Positions 1 through 8,787 of a stretch of 64,000 nt of DNA are shown one piece after another (the stretch's first letter is position 1; every line of letters begins with the position of its first letter). Source of the DNA: Anaerolineaceae bacterium UBA4775. GTDB taxonomy: Bacteria > Chloroflexota > Anaerolineae > Anaerolineales > Anaerolineaceae. The notes under the pieces were generated by a model. It ran no database searches. It worked only from the letters and a program-made list of their open reading frames with translations, and was not told the DNA's origin. A program made the translations under genes and the position numbers. Location: positions 50,441 to 114,440 of the forward strand of contig DHHJ01000012.1 of the NCBI GenBank assembly GCA_002403205.1. Reading direction: 5' to 3'.

Positions 1-773
1 TGGTCGAGATCCAGGATCGCAACCGGATTGCTGTGCAGAGTGATGTCTCTGCGGCCGTGGACGCGCTGCTGCGCGGCTACCCGCTCCCGCCCGAGATCCG
101 CTACCGCGATGACGAGAACAAAATCCACATCCAAAAGCCGGCGCCGGCAAAGGTTGGTACGGCTGCCCAGGCCCTGGGCCGGATGAGCAAACGTGACACC
201 GCACCGTTCAGCCGCTCACCGGGTGCTCAGCGCGCAGCAACGAACGGCCAGCGCATGGAACCTGTGGAAGAAGCCATGGCACTGGTCGAAGAGGAGGGCA
301 AAGCACTCAAGCCGGTGGATATCTATCCCTTTGGGGTGGCGCGCAACCGTCTTTTGCAGGCTGCCAAACAGCTCAACGTGCCAGCCAGGATTGTACGCAA
401 CCTGAAAGATGCCGACACCCTGCTGACCCTGCGCCGGTATTACCGCGAACGTCAGCAACCGGTGGTTGAAGCCGAACAGCGCGGTATGCCGATCTTTGTC
501 CTGCGCTCCAATACCAGTCAGCAGATGGAGCAGTTCCTGGTAGATCTGTTCAACCTGGCCAGCAGCGAGGGTAAACCAAATCAGGAGAGAGCTGTGGTGG
601 ATCAAACCCAGGCAGCCATCCAGGCCGTGTTGAATGGCGAACGCTGGATTGACCTGGCGCCCGCAACGTCAACTATTCGGCGCTTACAGCACGAAATGGC
701 ACGCCAGGCTGACCTGGTTTCCCATTCTTACGGCAAGGAACCCAATCGACACGTGAGGATCTTTCGAGAATAG
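1..773 (+). CDS. R3H-domain nucleic-acid-binding protein, C-terminal part
   Basis: The frame is open from base 3 with no stop, so the gene starts upstream of the window and about 256 C-terminal residues are visible; the GTG at 33 is internal. The end contains the R3H signature, RRLQH followed by SHSYGKEPNRHVRIF, which in this family binds single-stranded nucleic acid. Known relatives carry an N-terminal SpoIIIAA-like AAA ATPase domain; that part would lie outside the window, so its presence is inferred. A second conserved block (YPFGVARNRLLQAA to LRRYYRER) precedes the R3H domain. The stop is 2 bases before tmk, so the two are probably co-transcribed. Confidence 0.75.
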   Translation, partial: VEIQDRNRIAVQSDVSAAVDALLRGYPLPPEIRYRDDENKIHIQKPAPAKVGTAAQALGRMSKRDTAPFSRSPGAQRAATNGQRMEPVEEAMALVEEEGKALKPVDIYPFGVARNRLLQAAKQLNVPARIVRNLKDADTLLTLRRYYRERQQPVVEAEQRGMPIFVLRSNTSQQMEQFLVDLFNLASSEGKPNQERAVVDQTQAAIQAVLNGERWIDLAPATSTIRRLQHEMARQADLVSHSYGKEPNRHVRIFRE

Positions 774-775
774 CC

Positions 776-1402
776 ATGTTCATCACCCTGGAAGGGCCTG
801 AAGGCAGCGGAAAGACATCCCAGCTCCCCGAACTGGCAGCGTTTTTGCGCGAGTCGGGCTATGAGGTGCTCATCACGCGTGAGCCTGGGGGAACCCCCGT
901 GGGAGACCAGATTCGTGAGATCCTGATGAACCTCAAGAACGTTTCCATCGTCCCGCGCACGGAGATCCTGCTATTCCTGGCTGCCCGCGCCCAGCACGTG
1001 GAAGAAGTGATCCGGCCGGCTTTGGCAGAGGGCAAACTCGTGCTTTCTGACCGCTTTGGCGATTCAACCCTGGCATACCAGGGCTTTGGCCATAAAACTG
1101 ACCTGGCGACACTCCAGGCGCTGCTGGATTTTTCCACCGGCGGCTTGAAGCCAGACCTGACCTTGCTGGTGGATGTGCCTGTGGAGCAGGGGATGGCGCG
1201 TAAACTGGAAAACAGTTCGGAGTGGAACCGGCTGGATGCCTATGCCCTGGCTTTTCACGAGCGCGTCCGTCAGGGGTATTTTGCCCTGGCAGAGGCTGAA
1301 CCGGAGCGGTGGTTGATCATTGATGCCACCGAGGACAAAGCCAGCGTCCAACAAGCTTTACGCACAGCCATCTTAAGCCGCCTTGCGCGGCATGGCGTGT
1401 AA
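776..1402 (+). CDS. tmk: Thymidylate kinase
   Basis: Cytoplasmic dTMP kinase that phosphorylates dTMP to dTDP with ATP. The 208-residue protein has the usual family length. The P-loop GPEGSGKT is at residues 7-14, the TREPGG motif at about 35-40 and the DRFGDSTLAYQG segment (the DR(Y/F) dTMP-binding motif) at about 91-102. The ATG at 776 is the only start that places the P-loop normally at the N terminus. It follows the R3H gene by 2 bases, implying an operon. Nothing suggests inactivation. Confidence 0.95.
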   Translation: MFITLEGPEGSGKTSQLPELAAFLRESGYEVLITREPGGTPVGDQIREILMNLKNVSIVPRTEILLFLAARAQHVEEVIRPALAEGKLVLSDRFGDSTLAYQGFGHKTDLATLQALLDFSTGGLKPDLTLLVDVPVEQGMARKLENSSEWNRLDAYALAFHERVRQGYFALAEAEPERWLIIDATEDKASVQQALRTAILSRLARHGV

Positions 1403-1465
1403 GACCCATGAGGGTTATAACCCCGTGAGTGATTTTTTGAGAACAACCATTGGAAAGGTGTATAG

Positions 1466-2758
1466 ATGCCGAAGAAAATTTTATACGTAATTTTGCTGGG
1501 TGCATTGGTGCTTGCTGCCTGTGCGCCGAGGACGACAGAGCCTGTTAGCACCCCTGAAACGCAGACGGAAGTCACCGCCGAGCCGCTTGAGCCCGAGGTG
1601 GCGACAGAAAGCTCACCGGCAGGTGAAGTGGGCCCGGCTGATGGATTGATGCCCTGTTCAACGGTTTATGATTACCAAACGACCCCCGAAACCGATCTCT
1701 ACCAGGCGGTGGCAGACCAATTGCCGCCGGTAACGGCTGACGATTGGGCGCATGGTAACCCGGATGGCGGCATCACGATCATCGAATATGCGGATTTTCA
1801 GTGTCCAGCCTGCGCGAACTTCTCTCTGTATCTGAATGCGCTCATGGAGGCATTTCCGAATTCCTTCAGGGTGGTCTTCCGGCATTTACCCCTGCCTTCG
1901 ATTCACGATAAGGCCTACATCACCGCCATGGCGGCGGAGGCTGCCGGCACCCAGGATAAGTTCTGGGAGATGCATGACCTGCTCTTCCAGAGCCAGGCCG
2001 AGTGGTTTAACATGACCGAAGCTGATTTCATTGATTGGGTCATGACCAAGGCGGAAGACTTGGGCCTTGATAGCAGTCAATTTGAAGATGACCTGCTCGA
2101 CAGTGACGCCCGGGCTGCCCTGGAAGCGCAGACGGAAGCCTTGCTCGACTCGGGCCTGCATTACACGCCGTTTGTGATCGTTAACGGGCGCATTTTCAGG
2201 GAGAACAAGCCTGACCTGTTGAGCCTGGTGGGGATCCACGAGTTCGGCGGGTTTGCATCCTGCCCGCCCTGGGTGATTGACCCTGACCGGTCCTACACCG
2301 CCCTCATGGATACAAGTGCCGGTGAAATTGAGATCGAACTGTATGCTGATGCTGCGCCGATCGCCGTCAATTCGTTTGTGTTCCTTGTGCAGAACGGTTG
2401 GTATGACGGGGTGTATTTCCATCGCGTTGTCCCGGGGTTTGTGGCCCAGGCTGGTGATCCTTCAGGGCTGGGCGTGGTTGGCCCGGGGTATAAATTCGTC
2501 AACGAAACCGATAATGCGCTTTCCTTCGACAAGATTGGTGTGCTCGGTATGGCCAATGCGGGAGTCGACACGAACGGGAGCCAATTCTTCATCACCTATG
2601 CCCCCGTAACCGATTTGGATGGCGGGTATACGATTTTTGGCCAGGTCACTGAAGCGAGCTTACCTGCCCTGGATGCCATCGCCCTGCGTGACCCCCAGAC
2701 TGCTTTGGGTTTTGAGGGTGCAACCGTCATTCACGGTATTGAGATCATCGAAAATTAA
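1466..2758 (+). CDS. Lipoprotein fusing a DsbA-like thioredoxin domain to a cyclophilin-type prolyl isomerase
   Basis: A 430-residue secreted lipoprotein: a short hydrophobic signal ends in a lipobox with Cys18 (LVLAAC), followed by a Thr/Pro/Glu-rich linker to about residue 60. Residues about 95-265 form a DsbA/DsbG-like thioredoxin fold with a CPAC active site at about 113-116 and the cis-Pro segment YTPFVIVNG. Residues about 275-430 are a cyclophilin, with YFHRVVPGFVAQAGD and GVDTNGSQFFITYAP intact. Both domains act in extracytoplasmic folding: one on disulfides, the other on prolyl bonds. The domains are seen directly; the joint role is inferred. A short gap separates it from tmk, and the PrsW-like gene follows. 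Confidence 0.85.
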   Translation: MPKKILYVILLGALVLAACAPRTTEPVSTPETQTEVTAEPLEPEVATESSPAGEVGPADGLMPCSTVYDYQTTPETDLYQAVADQLPPVTADDWAHGNPDGGITIIEYADFQCPACANFSLYLNALMEAFPNSFRVVFRHLPLPSIHDKAYITAMAAEAAGTQDKFWEMHDLLFQSQAEWFNMTEADFIDWVMTKAEDLGLDSSQFEDDLLDSDARAALEAQTEALLDSGLHYTPFVIVNGRIFRENKPDLLSLVGIHEFGGFASCPPWVIDPDRSYTALMDTSAGEIEIELYADAAPIAVNSFVFLVQNGWYDGVYFHRVVPGFVAQAGDPSGLGVVGPGYKFVNETDNALSFDKIGVLGMANAGVDTNGSQFFITYAPVTDLDGGYTIFGQVTEASLPALDAIALRDPQTALGFEGATVIHGIEIIEN

Positions 2759-2779
2759 CCCCAGAAAGGCATTTCCTTG

Positions 2780-4024
2780 ATGACAGAGCCGAAGACCCCG
2801 GGGAATAATTGGCCGATCATTCTCACTTTGGTGATCAGTGCATTCGGCATCCTGTTTTTTGTCGTGCAGGCCTTTTCCCTGGGGGTTTTGTGGTTAATTT
2901 CACTGTTAGACCCACCTGTTAGCCTGGCGGAGTCAACATCCTTCGGGTTGCTGTTATGGACATCCATTCTGGGTGCGGTGTTGCTCATCCCGCTGCTGCT
3001 GATCAGCATCAATCAATTGCGCGGGTCAGCGCCTCCGGCATGGCTGGATGCAAACCACCCTGCGGTGGCAAAAGTGACTCGCTGGGTGATCCTGGCCTGG
3101 CCCCTTGTGGTTCTGCTGGGCTGGTTCGTTTCCAGCCGCGAGCGGCTGGCCATGTTTTTCCTGGGCCCCATCAATGTGTTGGTGGCCGGGCTGCCCATCT
3201 TGTGGGTTTTTCAGCTGGCACAATCTGGGCTGGCGGGGGGAACGCAGATCAGGAAATGGCGCATTTTTGGCTTCAGCATTGCCCTGCTGCCGATCATCAT
3301 CATCGTCGTCGAACTGATCGCGCTGGTGGCTGTGGGCGGGTTAGGGTTGCTCTGGGTAGGTCTGCAAGTTAATTTTGACCCGCAATTCCAGGCGGAAATC
3401 ACCAACCTGGCCTCGCAGGTCGAAGGGCTTGGCCAAAATGTGGAAGCCATCATCACTTTTCTTGAGCCCTTATTGCTTCAGCCCACAGTGCTTTACGGGT
3501 TCTTGGCGGTTTTTGGAGGGATCATCCCCATCATCGAAGAAGTGTTCAAACCTGTGGCCCTGTGGACCCTGGCTGGACGCAAGCTCACCCCACAGGAAGG
3601 CTTTGTGGGCGGTTTACTGTGCGGCGCGGGGTTTGCATTGATGGAGAATGTGTTCTATTTCACAACAGTCCTCATGGCCGAAGACTGGCTGTTCATGGCC
3701 ATTGGGCGTGCGGGCACCGGGGTGCTGCATATGCTGGCCTCCGGTCTGGTCGGCTGGGGGTTGGCCAAAGCCTGGCAGGACGGAAAGTGGGCTTTATTGG
3801 GGTTCACCACCCTGGGCGCTTTCGGTTTGCACGGGTTGTGGAATGTGCTTGCCCTGGTATCTGGCATGGCCCCGCTTTTGATCCTGGATTCTGAGCCTTC
3901 TTTACGCCAAACACTGCTGTATCATTCACCGGTGGTATTACTGCTGGTTGTTTCAGTCCTGTGGCTGGCAATCATCAACCGGCATTTGCGCACACCTGGC
4001 GCCCAGGGGGTCGTGAGTGAATAG
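2780..4024 (+). CDS. PrsW-family intramembrane metalloprotease
   Basis: A polytopic membrane protein of about 414 residues with eight or more hydrophobic segments. The family motifs are visible: IIEEVFKP (Glu-Glu motif), ALMENVFY and LHMLASGLVGW, which supply the putative metal ligands in the PrsW/CAAX-protease-like superfamily. PrsW of Bacillus cleaves an anti-sigma factor; the substrate here is unknown. The ATG at 2780 is preferred to the overlapping TTG at 2777 because AGAAAGG at 2763-2769 is better spaced. It lies 21 bases after the folding lipoprotein, so the two may be co-expressed. Confidence 0.8.
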   Translation: MTEPKTPGNNWPIILTLVISAFGILFFVVQAFSLGVLWLISLLDPPVSLAESTSFGLLLWTSILGAVLLIPLLLISINQLRGSAPPAWLDANHPAVAKVTRWVILAWPLVVLLGWFVSSRERLAMFFLGPINVLVAGLPILWVFQLAQSGLAGGTQIRKWRIFGFSIALLPIIIIVVELIALVAVGGLGLLWVGLQVNFDPQFQAEITNLASQVEGLGQNVEAIITFLEPLLLQPTVLYGFLAVFGGIIPIIEEVFKPVALWTLAGRKLTPQEGFVGGLLCGAGFALMENVFYFTTVLMAEDWLFMAIGRAGTGVLHMLASGLVGWGLAKAWQDGKWALLGFTTLGAFGLHGLWNVLALVSGMAPLLILDSEPSLRQTLLYHSPVVLLLVVSVLWLAIINRHLRTPGAQGVVSE

Positions 4025-4111
4025 GTATGCGTGGGCAAGGTGGTACATGAGGACAGCAGAACTTTTCCCCTGTGCAAGGGTTAACCATAGGGATGGAGGT
4101 TGATTTCGACG

Positions 4112-4786
4112 ATGCTCATGAAGCCTTTGTTTTCTGTGGTTAAATTCCTGATCAGGGTATTGACCGGCTACCGCGTGGTGAACCGCGATCTGATCCCGCC
4201 GCAGGATGGTTTGCTGATGACGACCAACCACATCAGCCGCTTGGATGTGCCCTTCCTGATGGCGATGACCGATCGCACTGACCTGGTGGCGATTGTTGCC
4301 AGGAAATATCAGAATAAGCCTTTCTTTAAATGGATTTTGGAGAGTATGGGCACCATCATTTGGATGGATCGGGAACGAACTGATTTTTCCGCCTTGCGCG
4401 AGGTGCTGGAATATCTGCGCAAGGGTAACGTGGTCGGGATTGCCCCTGAAGGCACTCGCAGTCATGGGGCTGTGGGCATGCTGGAAGGCAAACAGGGCGC
4501 TGCTGTGATGGCCGCCCGGGCATCGGTGACGATTTTACCGGTGGGCATCACCGGATCCGATCGGATTTACCAGCATTGGATGCGTCTGCGCCGTCCCCCG
4601 GTCACCATCCGGGTTGGTGAGCCTTACCATTTGCCCGCTATGGATATGGATAACAGGCAAGCCTGGCTGGAGCGCAATACCGATGAAATCATGTGCCGCA
4701 TTGCTGTCCTGCTCCCGCCTGAATACCGGGGTTTTTATGCCGATCACCCCAGGGTAAAGGAATTAGAGGCGGAATCTTCGGAATAG
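4112..4786 (+). CDS. plsC: 1-acyl-sn-glycerol-3-phosphate acyltransferase family protein
   Basis: Membrane-associated acyltransferase of phospholipid synthesis. The catalytic NHISRLDVPF block (HX4D) is at about residue 36 and the phosphate-binding APEGTRS block at about 112, spaced as in the PlsC/LPLAT family. The total length of about 224 residues is normal. Starts at TTG 4100 or ATG 4112 are both possible: GGAGG at 4095-4099 touches the TTG but is 12 bases before the ATG, so ATG 4112 is chosen. Precise acyl specificity cannot be read from the sequence. Confidence 0.85.
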   Translation: MLMKPLFSVVKFLIRVLTGYRVVNRDLIPPQDGLLMTTNHISRLDVPFLMAMTDRTDLVAIVARKYQNKPFFKWILESMGTIIWMDRERTDFSALREVLEYLRKGNVVGIAPEGTRSHGAVGMLEGKQGAAVMAARASVTILPVGITGSDRIYQHWMRLRRPPVTIRVGEPYHLPAMDMDNRQAWLERNTDEIMCRIAVLLPPEYRGFYADHPRVKELEAESSE

Positions 4787-4834
4787 ACCCGATTATTTCT
4801 CTTATGGACACCATTCCTTGCGGGGGCAACGTGA

Positions 4835-5071
4835 TTGGCTGAATGGTATAATCCAAATGTGTTACAGGATCTCGGTTTAGGTGATATTGTGCGCTTACGC
4901 AAACCCCATCCCTGCGGGGGATATGAATGGCGCGTTGTCCGCCTGGGGGCGGATATCGGTATCGAATGCCTCACCTGCAGTCGGCGGGTATTGCTCGAGC
5001 GGCGGGCGCTTAAAAATCGGGTAAAAACCATAATTTCCAAAGCAGGCCAAGCTGATTCATCCGATGGGTAA
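4835..5071 (+). CDS. DUF951 family small protein
   Basis: A 78-residue protein with the DUF951 signature GDIVRLRKPHPCGGYEWRV, followed by GADIGIECLTCSRRVLL; the Cys pair in CLTC together with the earlier PCG suggests a small metal-binding or OB-like fold. The family is widespread in Firmicutes and Chloroflexota and has no settled function. There is no ATG: TTG 4835 gives the longest form and GTG 4859 is an equally possible start just before the domain. The 3' end overlaps the next gene by 8 bases, so translation of the two is probably coupled. Confidence 0.75.
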   Translation: MAEWYNPNVLQDLGLGDIVRLRKPHPCGGYEWRVVRLGADIGIECLTCSRRVLLERRALKNRVKTIISKAGQADSSDG

Positions 5072-6188
5072 GAAACCGCATATCCTTTTTCTATTCTCCG
5101 ATACGGGCGCCGGCCATCGCAGTGCCGCGCAGGCGATCATCGAAGCATTGGAAATCTATTTCCCTGGGCAGGTCACCACGGAAATGCTGGATTTTTTTGC
5201 CAAGTATGCGCCGCCGCCTTTTGATAAAGCGGCTGGTACCTACGCCCACATGGCGCAGGTGCCCAACCTGTGGGAATTGGGCTATAAGCTCAGCGATGGC
5301 AAATACCGTTCAAAAATGGTTCATGACGTGCTATGGCCGTATATCCGCAAAGCCGCAAAAAACTTGGTCATTGAACACCCGTGCGACCTGTTCGTCTCGG
5401 TGCACCCGATCATCAACACCCCCGCCCTGCGGATTTTGGAGAATGACCCCACGCCGTACATGATCGTGATCACCGACATGGTTTCCACCCATGCCTTTTG
5501 GTATAACAACCATGCCACTGTCACCCTGGCGCCGACAGAAGAAGCCCGTCAGCGTGGCATTGAGATGGGTATGGACGCTGACCGCATTGAGGCGGTCGGC
5601 CAGCCCATTTCAGATAAATATTGCCATCCAACTGCGCCAAAAGCGGCATTGCGGGCAAAATTCGGCTGGCCGACATCGCTGCCAGTGGCATTGATGGTGG
5701 GCGGTGGGGAAGGCATGGGGCCGATCGAGGAGGTGGTGCGTGCCGTGGATCGCGCCAATCTGGATATGATGATGGTGATCGTCGCCGGGCGAAACCAGGC
5801 CTTGCAAAAGAACCTCAGCAAGAAGGCCTTGCAGACCGCGCACGAGATCCTTGGCTTTGTTGAAAACATGCCCGACCTGATGAATGCGGCTGATATCATC
5901 GTCACCAAAGCCGGGCCTGGCACGATCTCCGAAGCGTTTACCGCCGGGTTGCCGATCATTTTATACACACGCATGCCCGGCCAGGAAGAAGGCAACGTGG
6001 ATTATGTGGTTGGCAAAGGCACCGGTGTGTGGGCACCTACTCCCGCCCAGGTGGTGAATACCCTGCGAGATTGGGTTGAAAACCCCGGCCACCGGGAGGC
6101 GATTGCCGCAGTTTCGAAGCGCTTGGCCCGCCCTGAGGCCGCCAAAAACATTGCCCAAAGGATTATTGAGATGGTTAATCCATCCTAA
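5064..6188 (+). CDS. GT28-type glycosyltransferase, diacylglycerol glycosyltransferase-like
   Basis: A 374-residue protein of the MGDG synthase / processive diacylglycerol glucosyltransferase group. The N terminus has the MGDG-synthase motif FSDTGAGHRSAAQAI, and the C-terminal half has the nucleotide-sugar-binding MVGGGEGMG and the ITKAGPGT-like segment VTKAGPGTISEA. Such enzymes transfer a sugar from UDP-sugar to diacylglycerol at the inner membrane face. Its position after plsC fits membrane glycolipid synthesis. The sugar donor and number of sugars added are not readable; a MurG-like role is less likely because of the TGAGH motif. Confidence 0.8.
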   Translation: MGKKPHILFLFSDTGAGHRSAAQAIIEALEIYFPGQVTTEMLDFFAKYAPPPFDKAAGTYAHMAQVPNLWELGYKLSDGKYRSKMVHDVLWPYIRKAAKNLVIEHPCDLFVSVHPIINTPALRILENDPTPYMIVITDMVSTHAFWYNNHATVTLAPTEEARQRGIEMGMDADRIEAVGQPISDKYCHPTAPKAALRAKFGWPTSLPVALMVGGGEGMGPIEEVVRAVDRANLDMMMVIVAGRNQALQKNLSKKALQTAHEILGFVENMPDLMNAADIIVTKAGPGTISEAFTAGLPIILYTRMPGQEEGNVDYVVGKGTGVWAPTPAQVVNTLRDWVENPGHREAIAAVSKRLARPEAAKNIAQRIIEMVNPS

Positions 6189-6214
6189 ATCTGATATGAT
6201 TGTATTGAACCATT

Positions 6215-6712
6215 ATGCCTATTTTAGATGACCGAATTTTTGAATTTTTCAGCCACAGCGCCGACCAGACCCGGCGGCTGGGTATCCACCTGGGTGGTCA
6301 CCTCAAGCGCGGCGATATCATTTGCCTGCAGGGTAACCTGGGTGCCGGGAAAACCACCCTGGTCCAGGGGATTGGCCAGGGGTGGGGCACGCTTGACCCC
6401 GTCACCAGCCCGACCTATGTGATCGTGAATGAGTATCGCCGGCCCGGGCAGGAGCGGCTCTTCCACCTGGATGCCTACCGGCTCGAAAATGCCCTGGAAG
6501 CTGAACACCTGGACCTCGATCAGATGCTGGTTGAAGGCCCGCTGGTGATCGAATGGGCTGAACGCATCAAAGACGCCCTCCCTGAGCAGCATCTGTGGAT
6601 CCGGTTTGCTTATTCATCCGTTGAACACCGCACCATGCTGCTGCGGGCTCAGGGCACGCGTTATGAAGCCCTTGTTGAGCAATTACGGCGCAAAATATAC
6701 GGAGATTTCTAG
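6215..6712 (+). CDS. tsaE: tRNA t6A37 threonylcarbamoyladenosine synthesis ATPase TsaE
   Basis: A small cytoplasmic ATPase (165 residues) of the t6A tRNA modification complex. The Walker A motif GNLGAGKTT lies at about residues 44-52, with SPTYVIVNEY, LDAYRLE and VIEWAERI following in the family order. The stop TAG shares its last base with the GTG start of tsaB, a translationally coupled arrangement. With tsaB and rimI this is the common bacterial tsaE-tsaB-rimI cluster. tsaD is not in the window. Confidence 0.92.
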   Translation: MPILDDRIFEFFSHSADQTRRLGIHLGGHLKRGDIICLQGNLGAGKTTLVQGIGQGWGTLDPVTSPTYVIVNEYRRPGQERLFHLDAYRLENALEAEHLDLDQMLVEGPLVIEWAERIKDALPEQHLWIRFAYSSVEHRTMLLRAQGTRYEALVEQLRRKIYGDF

Positions 6713-7383
6713 TGTTATTAGCCCTTGATACATCCACGACATGGATCAGCCTGGCGTTGCATGATGGCACATTTGTCCGCTACGAGTCCACCTGGGAGAG
6801 CCAGCATCATCACACCGTTGAGCTGGCACCTGCCGTCCAGCGCCTTTTCGCCCAGACCGGTACCGCCCAGGACGACCTGACAGGCTTGGCCGTGGCCGTT
6901 GGCCCAGGTTCCTTCACCAGCTTGCGGATTGGGCTGGCTTATGCCAAAGGAATGGCCCTTGCCCTGAACATTCCACTGGTGGGCGTGCCCTCATTGGATG
7001 TGATCGCCCAGGCCCAGCCGCTGGACGAACGCCCCATGATTGCGGTTTTGCATGCGGGTCGGCGGCGTTTGGCCTATGCCACCTACCAGGTGGTGGGTGA
7101 CCGCTGGGTCGCCCAAGGGGAGCCCGACGTGATCGAAGCCCGGGAGCTGGTAAAGACGATTGAATCACCCACGTTGGTCTGCGGCGAGCTTTCGCAGGAA
7201 GCCCGGGCCATCATCGGGCGCCGCTGGAAAAACGCCATCATTGCCCCACCCGAACGCTGTTTGCGGAGGGCAGGTTTCTTGGCGGCATTGGGCTGGGAAC
7301 GCCTGTCAGCAGGCAGCGCGGATGACCCCGTCAGCCTGGCACCGATCTACCTGAGCACGGCAGCCAACCCCATCCCTGATTGA
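6712..7383 (+). CDS. tsaB: tRNA t6A37 synthesis protein TsaB
   Basis: An ASKHA-fold protein of 223 residues that partners TsaD in the threonylcarbamoyl transfer step. The N terminus LALDTSTTWISLAL and the segment AVAVGPGSFTSLRIG are typical of TsaB. The GTG start overlaps the tsaE stop by one base, with GGAGAT at 6701-6706 upstream. One base separates its stop from rimI. Confidence 0.92.
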   Translation: MLLALDTSTTWISLALHDGTFVRYESTWESQHHHTVELAPAVQRLFAQTGTAQDDLTGLAVAVGPGSFTSLRIGLAYAKGMALALNIPLVGVPSLDVIAQAQPLDERPMIAVLHAGRRRLAYATYQVVGDRWVAQGEPDVIEARELVKTIESPTLVCGELSQEARAIIGRRWKNAIIAPPERCLRRAGFLAALGWERLSAGSADDPVSLAPIYLSTAANPIPD

Positions 7384-7384
7384 G

Positions 7385-7903
7385 ATGACGAACGCCCCTG
7401 AGGGGACGCGCATGCTTTTGCGCCCGATGACCCTGGCCGATGTAGACCAGGTTGAAGAGATCGAGCAGGTATCCTTTCCCACGCCCTGGCCGAAAAACGC
7501 CTTTCATTACGAGCTGACTCACAATCGCCACGCGCTGTGTTGGGTGGCGGAATGGAATGAACCCGGTCAACCTCCGGTTGTTGTGGCCGATATCGTGGTC
7601 TGGCTGATCATCGATGAGGCACATATTGGCACGCTGGCCGTCAGGCCTGGTTACCGGGGGCAGGGGATTGGGGAACGGCTTTTGGCTCAGGCTTTGCTGG
7701 AATCAGCCCGCGCTGGGGCCACGCATGCGTTGCTGGAGGTCAGGGCGAGCAATCGGGTGGCTCAAAACCTTTACCGAAAATTTGGTTTTGAGCAAGTTGG
7801 CATACGCACAGCCTACTACTCTGACACGCAGGAAGACGCTCTTTTGATGACTTTACCCGCCCTGGATGCAGATAGGCTTGCTGAACTGGCTCAACCCGGA
7901 TAG
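7385..7903 (+). CDS. rimI: Ribosomal protein S18-alanine N-acetyltransferase (GNAT family)
   Basis: A 172-residue GNAT acetyltransferase. The acetyl-CoA loop is VRPGYRGQGIGERLL at about residues 85-99, followed by LLEVRASNRVAQNLYRKFGF, the RimI signature. RimI acetylates the N-terminal Ala of S18; the assignment rests on these motifs and on the tsaE-tsaB neighbours, with which it forms an operon. A different GNAT substrate cannot be excluded. Confidence 0.85.
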   Translation: MTNAPEGTRMLLRPMTLADVDQVEEIEQVSFPTPWPKNAFHYELTHNRHALCWVAEWNEPGQPPVVVADIVVWLIIDEAHIGTLAVRPGYRGQGIGERLLAQALLESARAGATHALLEVRASNRVAQNLYRKFGFEQVGIRTAYYSDTQEDALLMTLPALDADRLAELAQPG

Positions 7904-7938
7904 GATTACTCGTTATTGGATTACACAGGAGGTCTATT

Positions 7939-8598
7939 TTGAAACCTGAAGAGGTTTTACAGGAAGTTGCAGATCAAACGAGGGTCTGTACACGCTGCAA
8001 ATTGCATCATTCCCGCAAAAATGCGGTCCCAGGTGTCGGGAACCCGTACACAAAGGTGATGTTTATCGGTGAGGGGCCTGGTTTTCATGAGAACGAGCAG
8101 GGATTGCCCTTTGTGGGTGCCGCCGGTAAATTCCTGGATGAACTGCTGGGTGATGCCGGCCTGGCGCGTGAAGGCGTGTTCATCACCAACGTGGTCAAAT
8201 GCCGTCCGCCCGGGAATCGAGACCCTGAAGCAGAGGAACTGAACGCGTGCAAACCCTATCTTGAGCGGCAGATCGCTGCGGTCAACCCGGATGTGATCGT
8301 CACCCTGGGGCGGGTATCCATGGGGTACTTTATCGATAATGGCAAGATCAGCGCGATTCACGGCAGGGATTTTTGGGCGCATGGCCGCATGGTCGTGCCG
8401 ATGTACCACCCGGCAGCGGCGCTGCACCAGCCCGCTTTGCGCGGGGTGGTCAAGGAGGATTTCTCCAAGCTGCCAGCCTTGATCGGAAAAGCCCAAAAAG
8501 CCCGTCACAATTCCGTTGAGGTCCAGGAGGTGCAGCACGACCTCCCTGTGCAGGAACCAGGGGATGATGACAGCGCTGAACAGCTCAGCCTTTTTTAG
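7939..8598 (+). CDS. Type 4 (iron-sulfur) uracil-DNA glycosylase
   Basis: Base-excision repair enzyme removing uracil from DNA. The 219-residue protein has the family 4 features: VCTRCKL near the N terminus and two later Cys (NVVKCRPPGNRDP and ELNACKPY) that together ligate a 4Fe-4S cluster, and GEGPGFHENEQGLPFVGAAG, the active-site motif. MYHPAAALHQP near residue 155 is the second catalytic motif. The TTG start is supported by AGGAGG at 7927-7932, 6 bases upstream. The short C-terminal tail after about residue 190 is not conserved in sequences I know. Confidence 0.92.
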   Translation: MKPEEVLQEVADQTRVCTRCKLHHSRKNAVPGVGNPYTKVMFIGEGPGFHENEQGLPFVGAAGKFLDELLGDAGLAREGVFITNVVKCRPPGNRDPEAEELNACKPYLERQIAAVNPDVIVTLGRVSMGYFIDNGKISAIHGRDFWAHGRMVVPMYHPAAALHQPALRGVVKEDFSKLPALIGKAQKARHNSVEVQEVQHDLPVQEPGDDDSAEQLSLF

Positions 8599-8787
8599 GC
8601 TGCCTGCCGCAGTGTTTCCCCCGCACCAGTTCAGGAATAGCAATCTTATAACGATACTAAAGGATCATGGTTGGCTGTAGTAAGGGTGATTAATTGCTAT
8701 CCAGATTGCAGCAAAATCATCAACCAAGGTGGTGGACTGTGATAAAATGGCTTTCGAGTTTAAATTTGAGTGAATAAGGACAATTGA

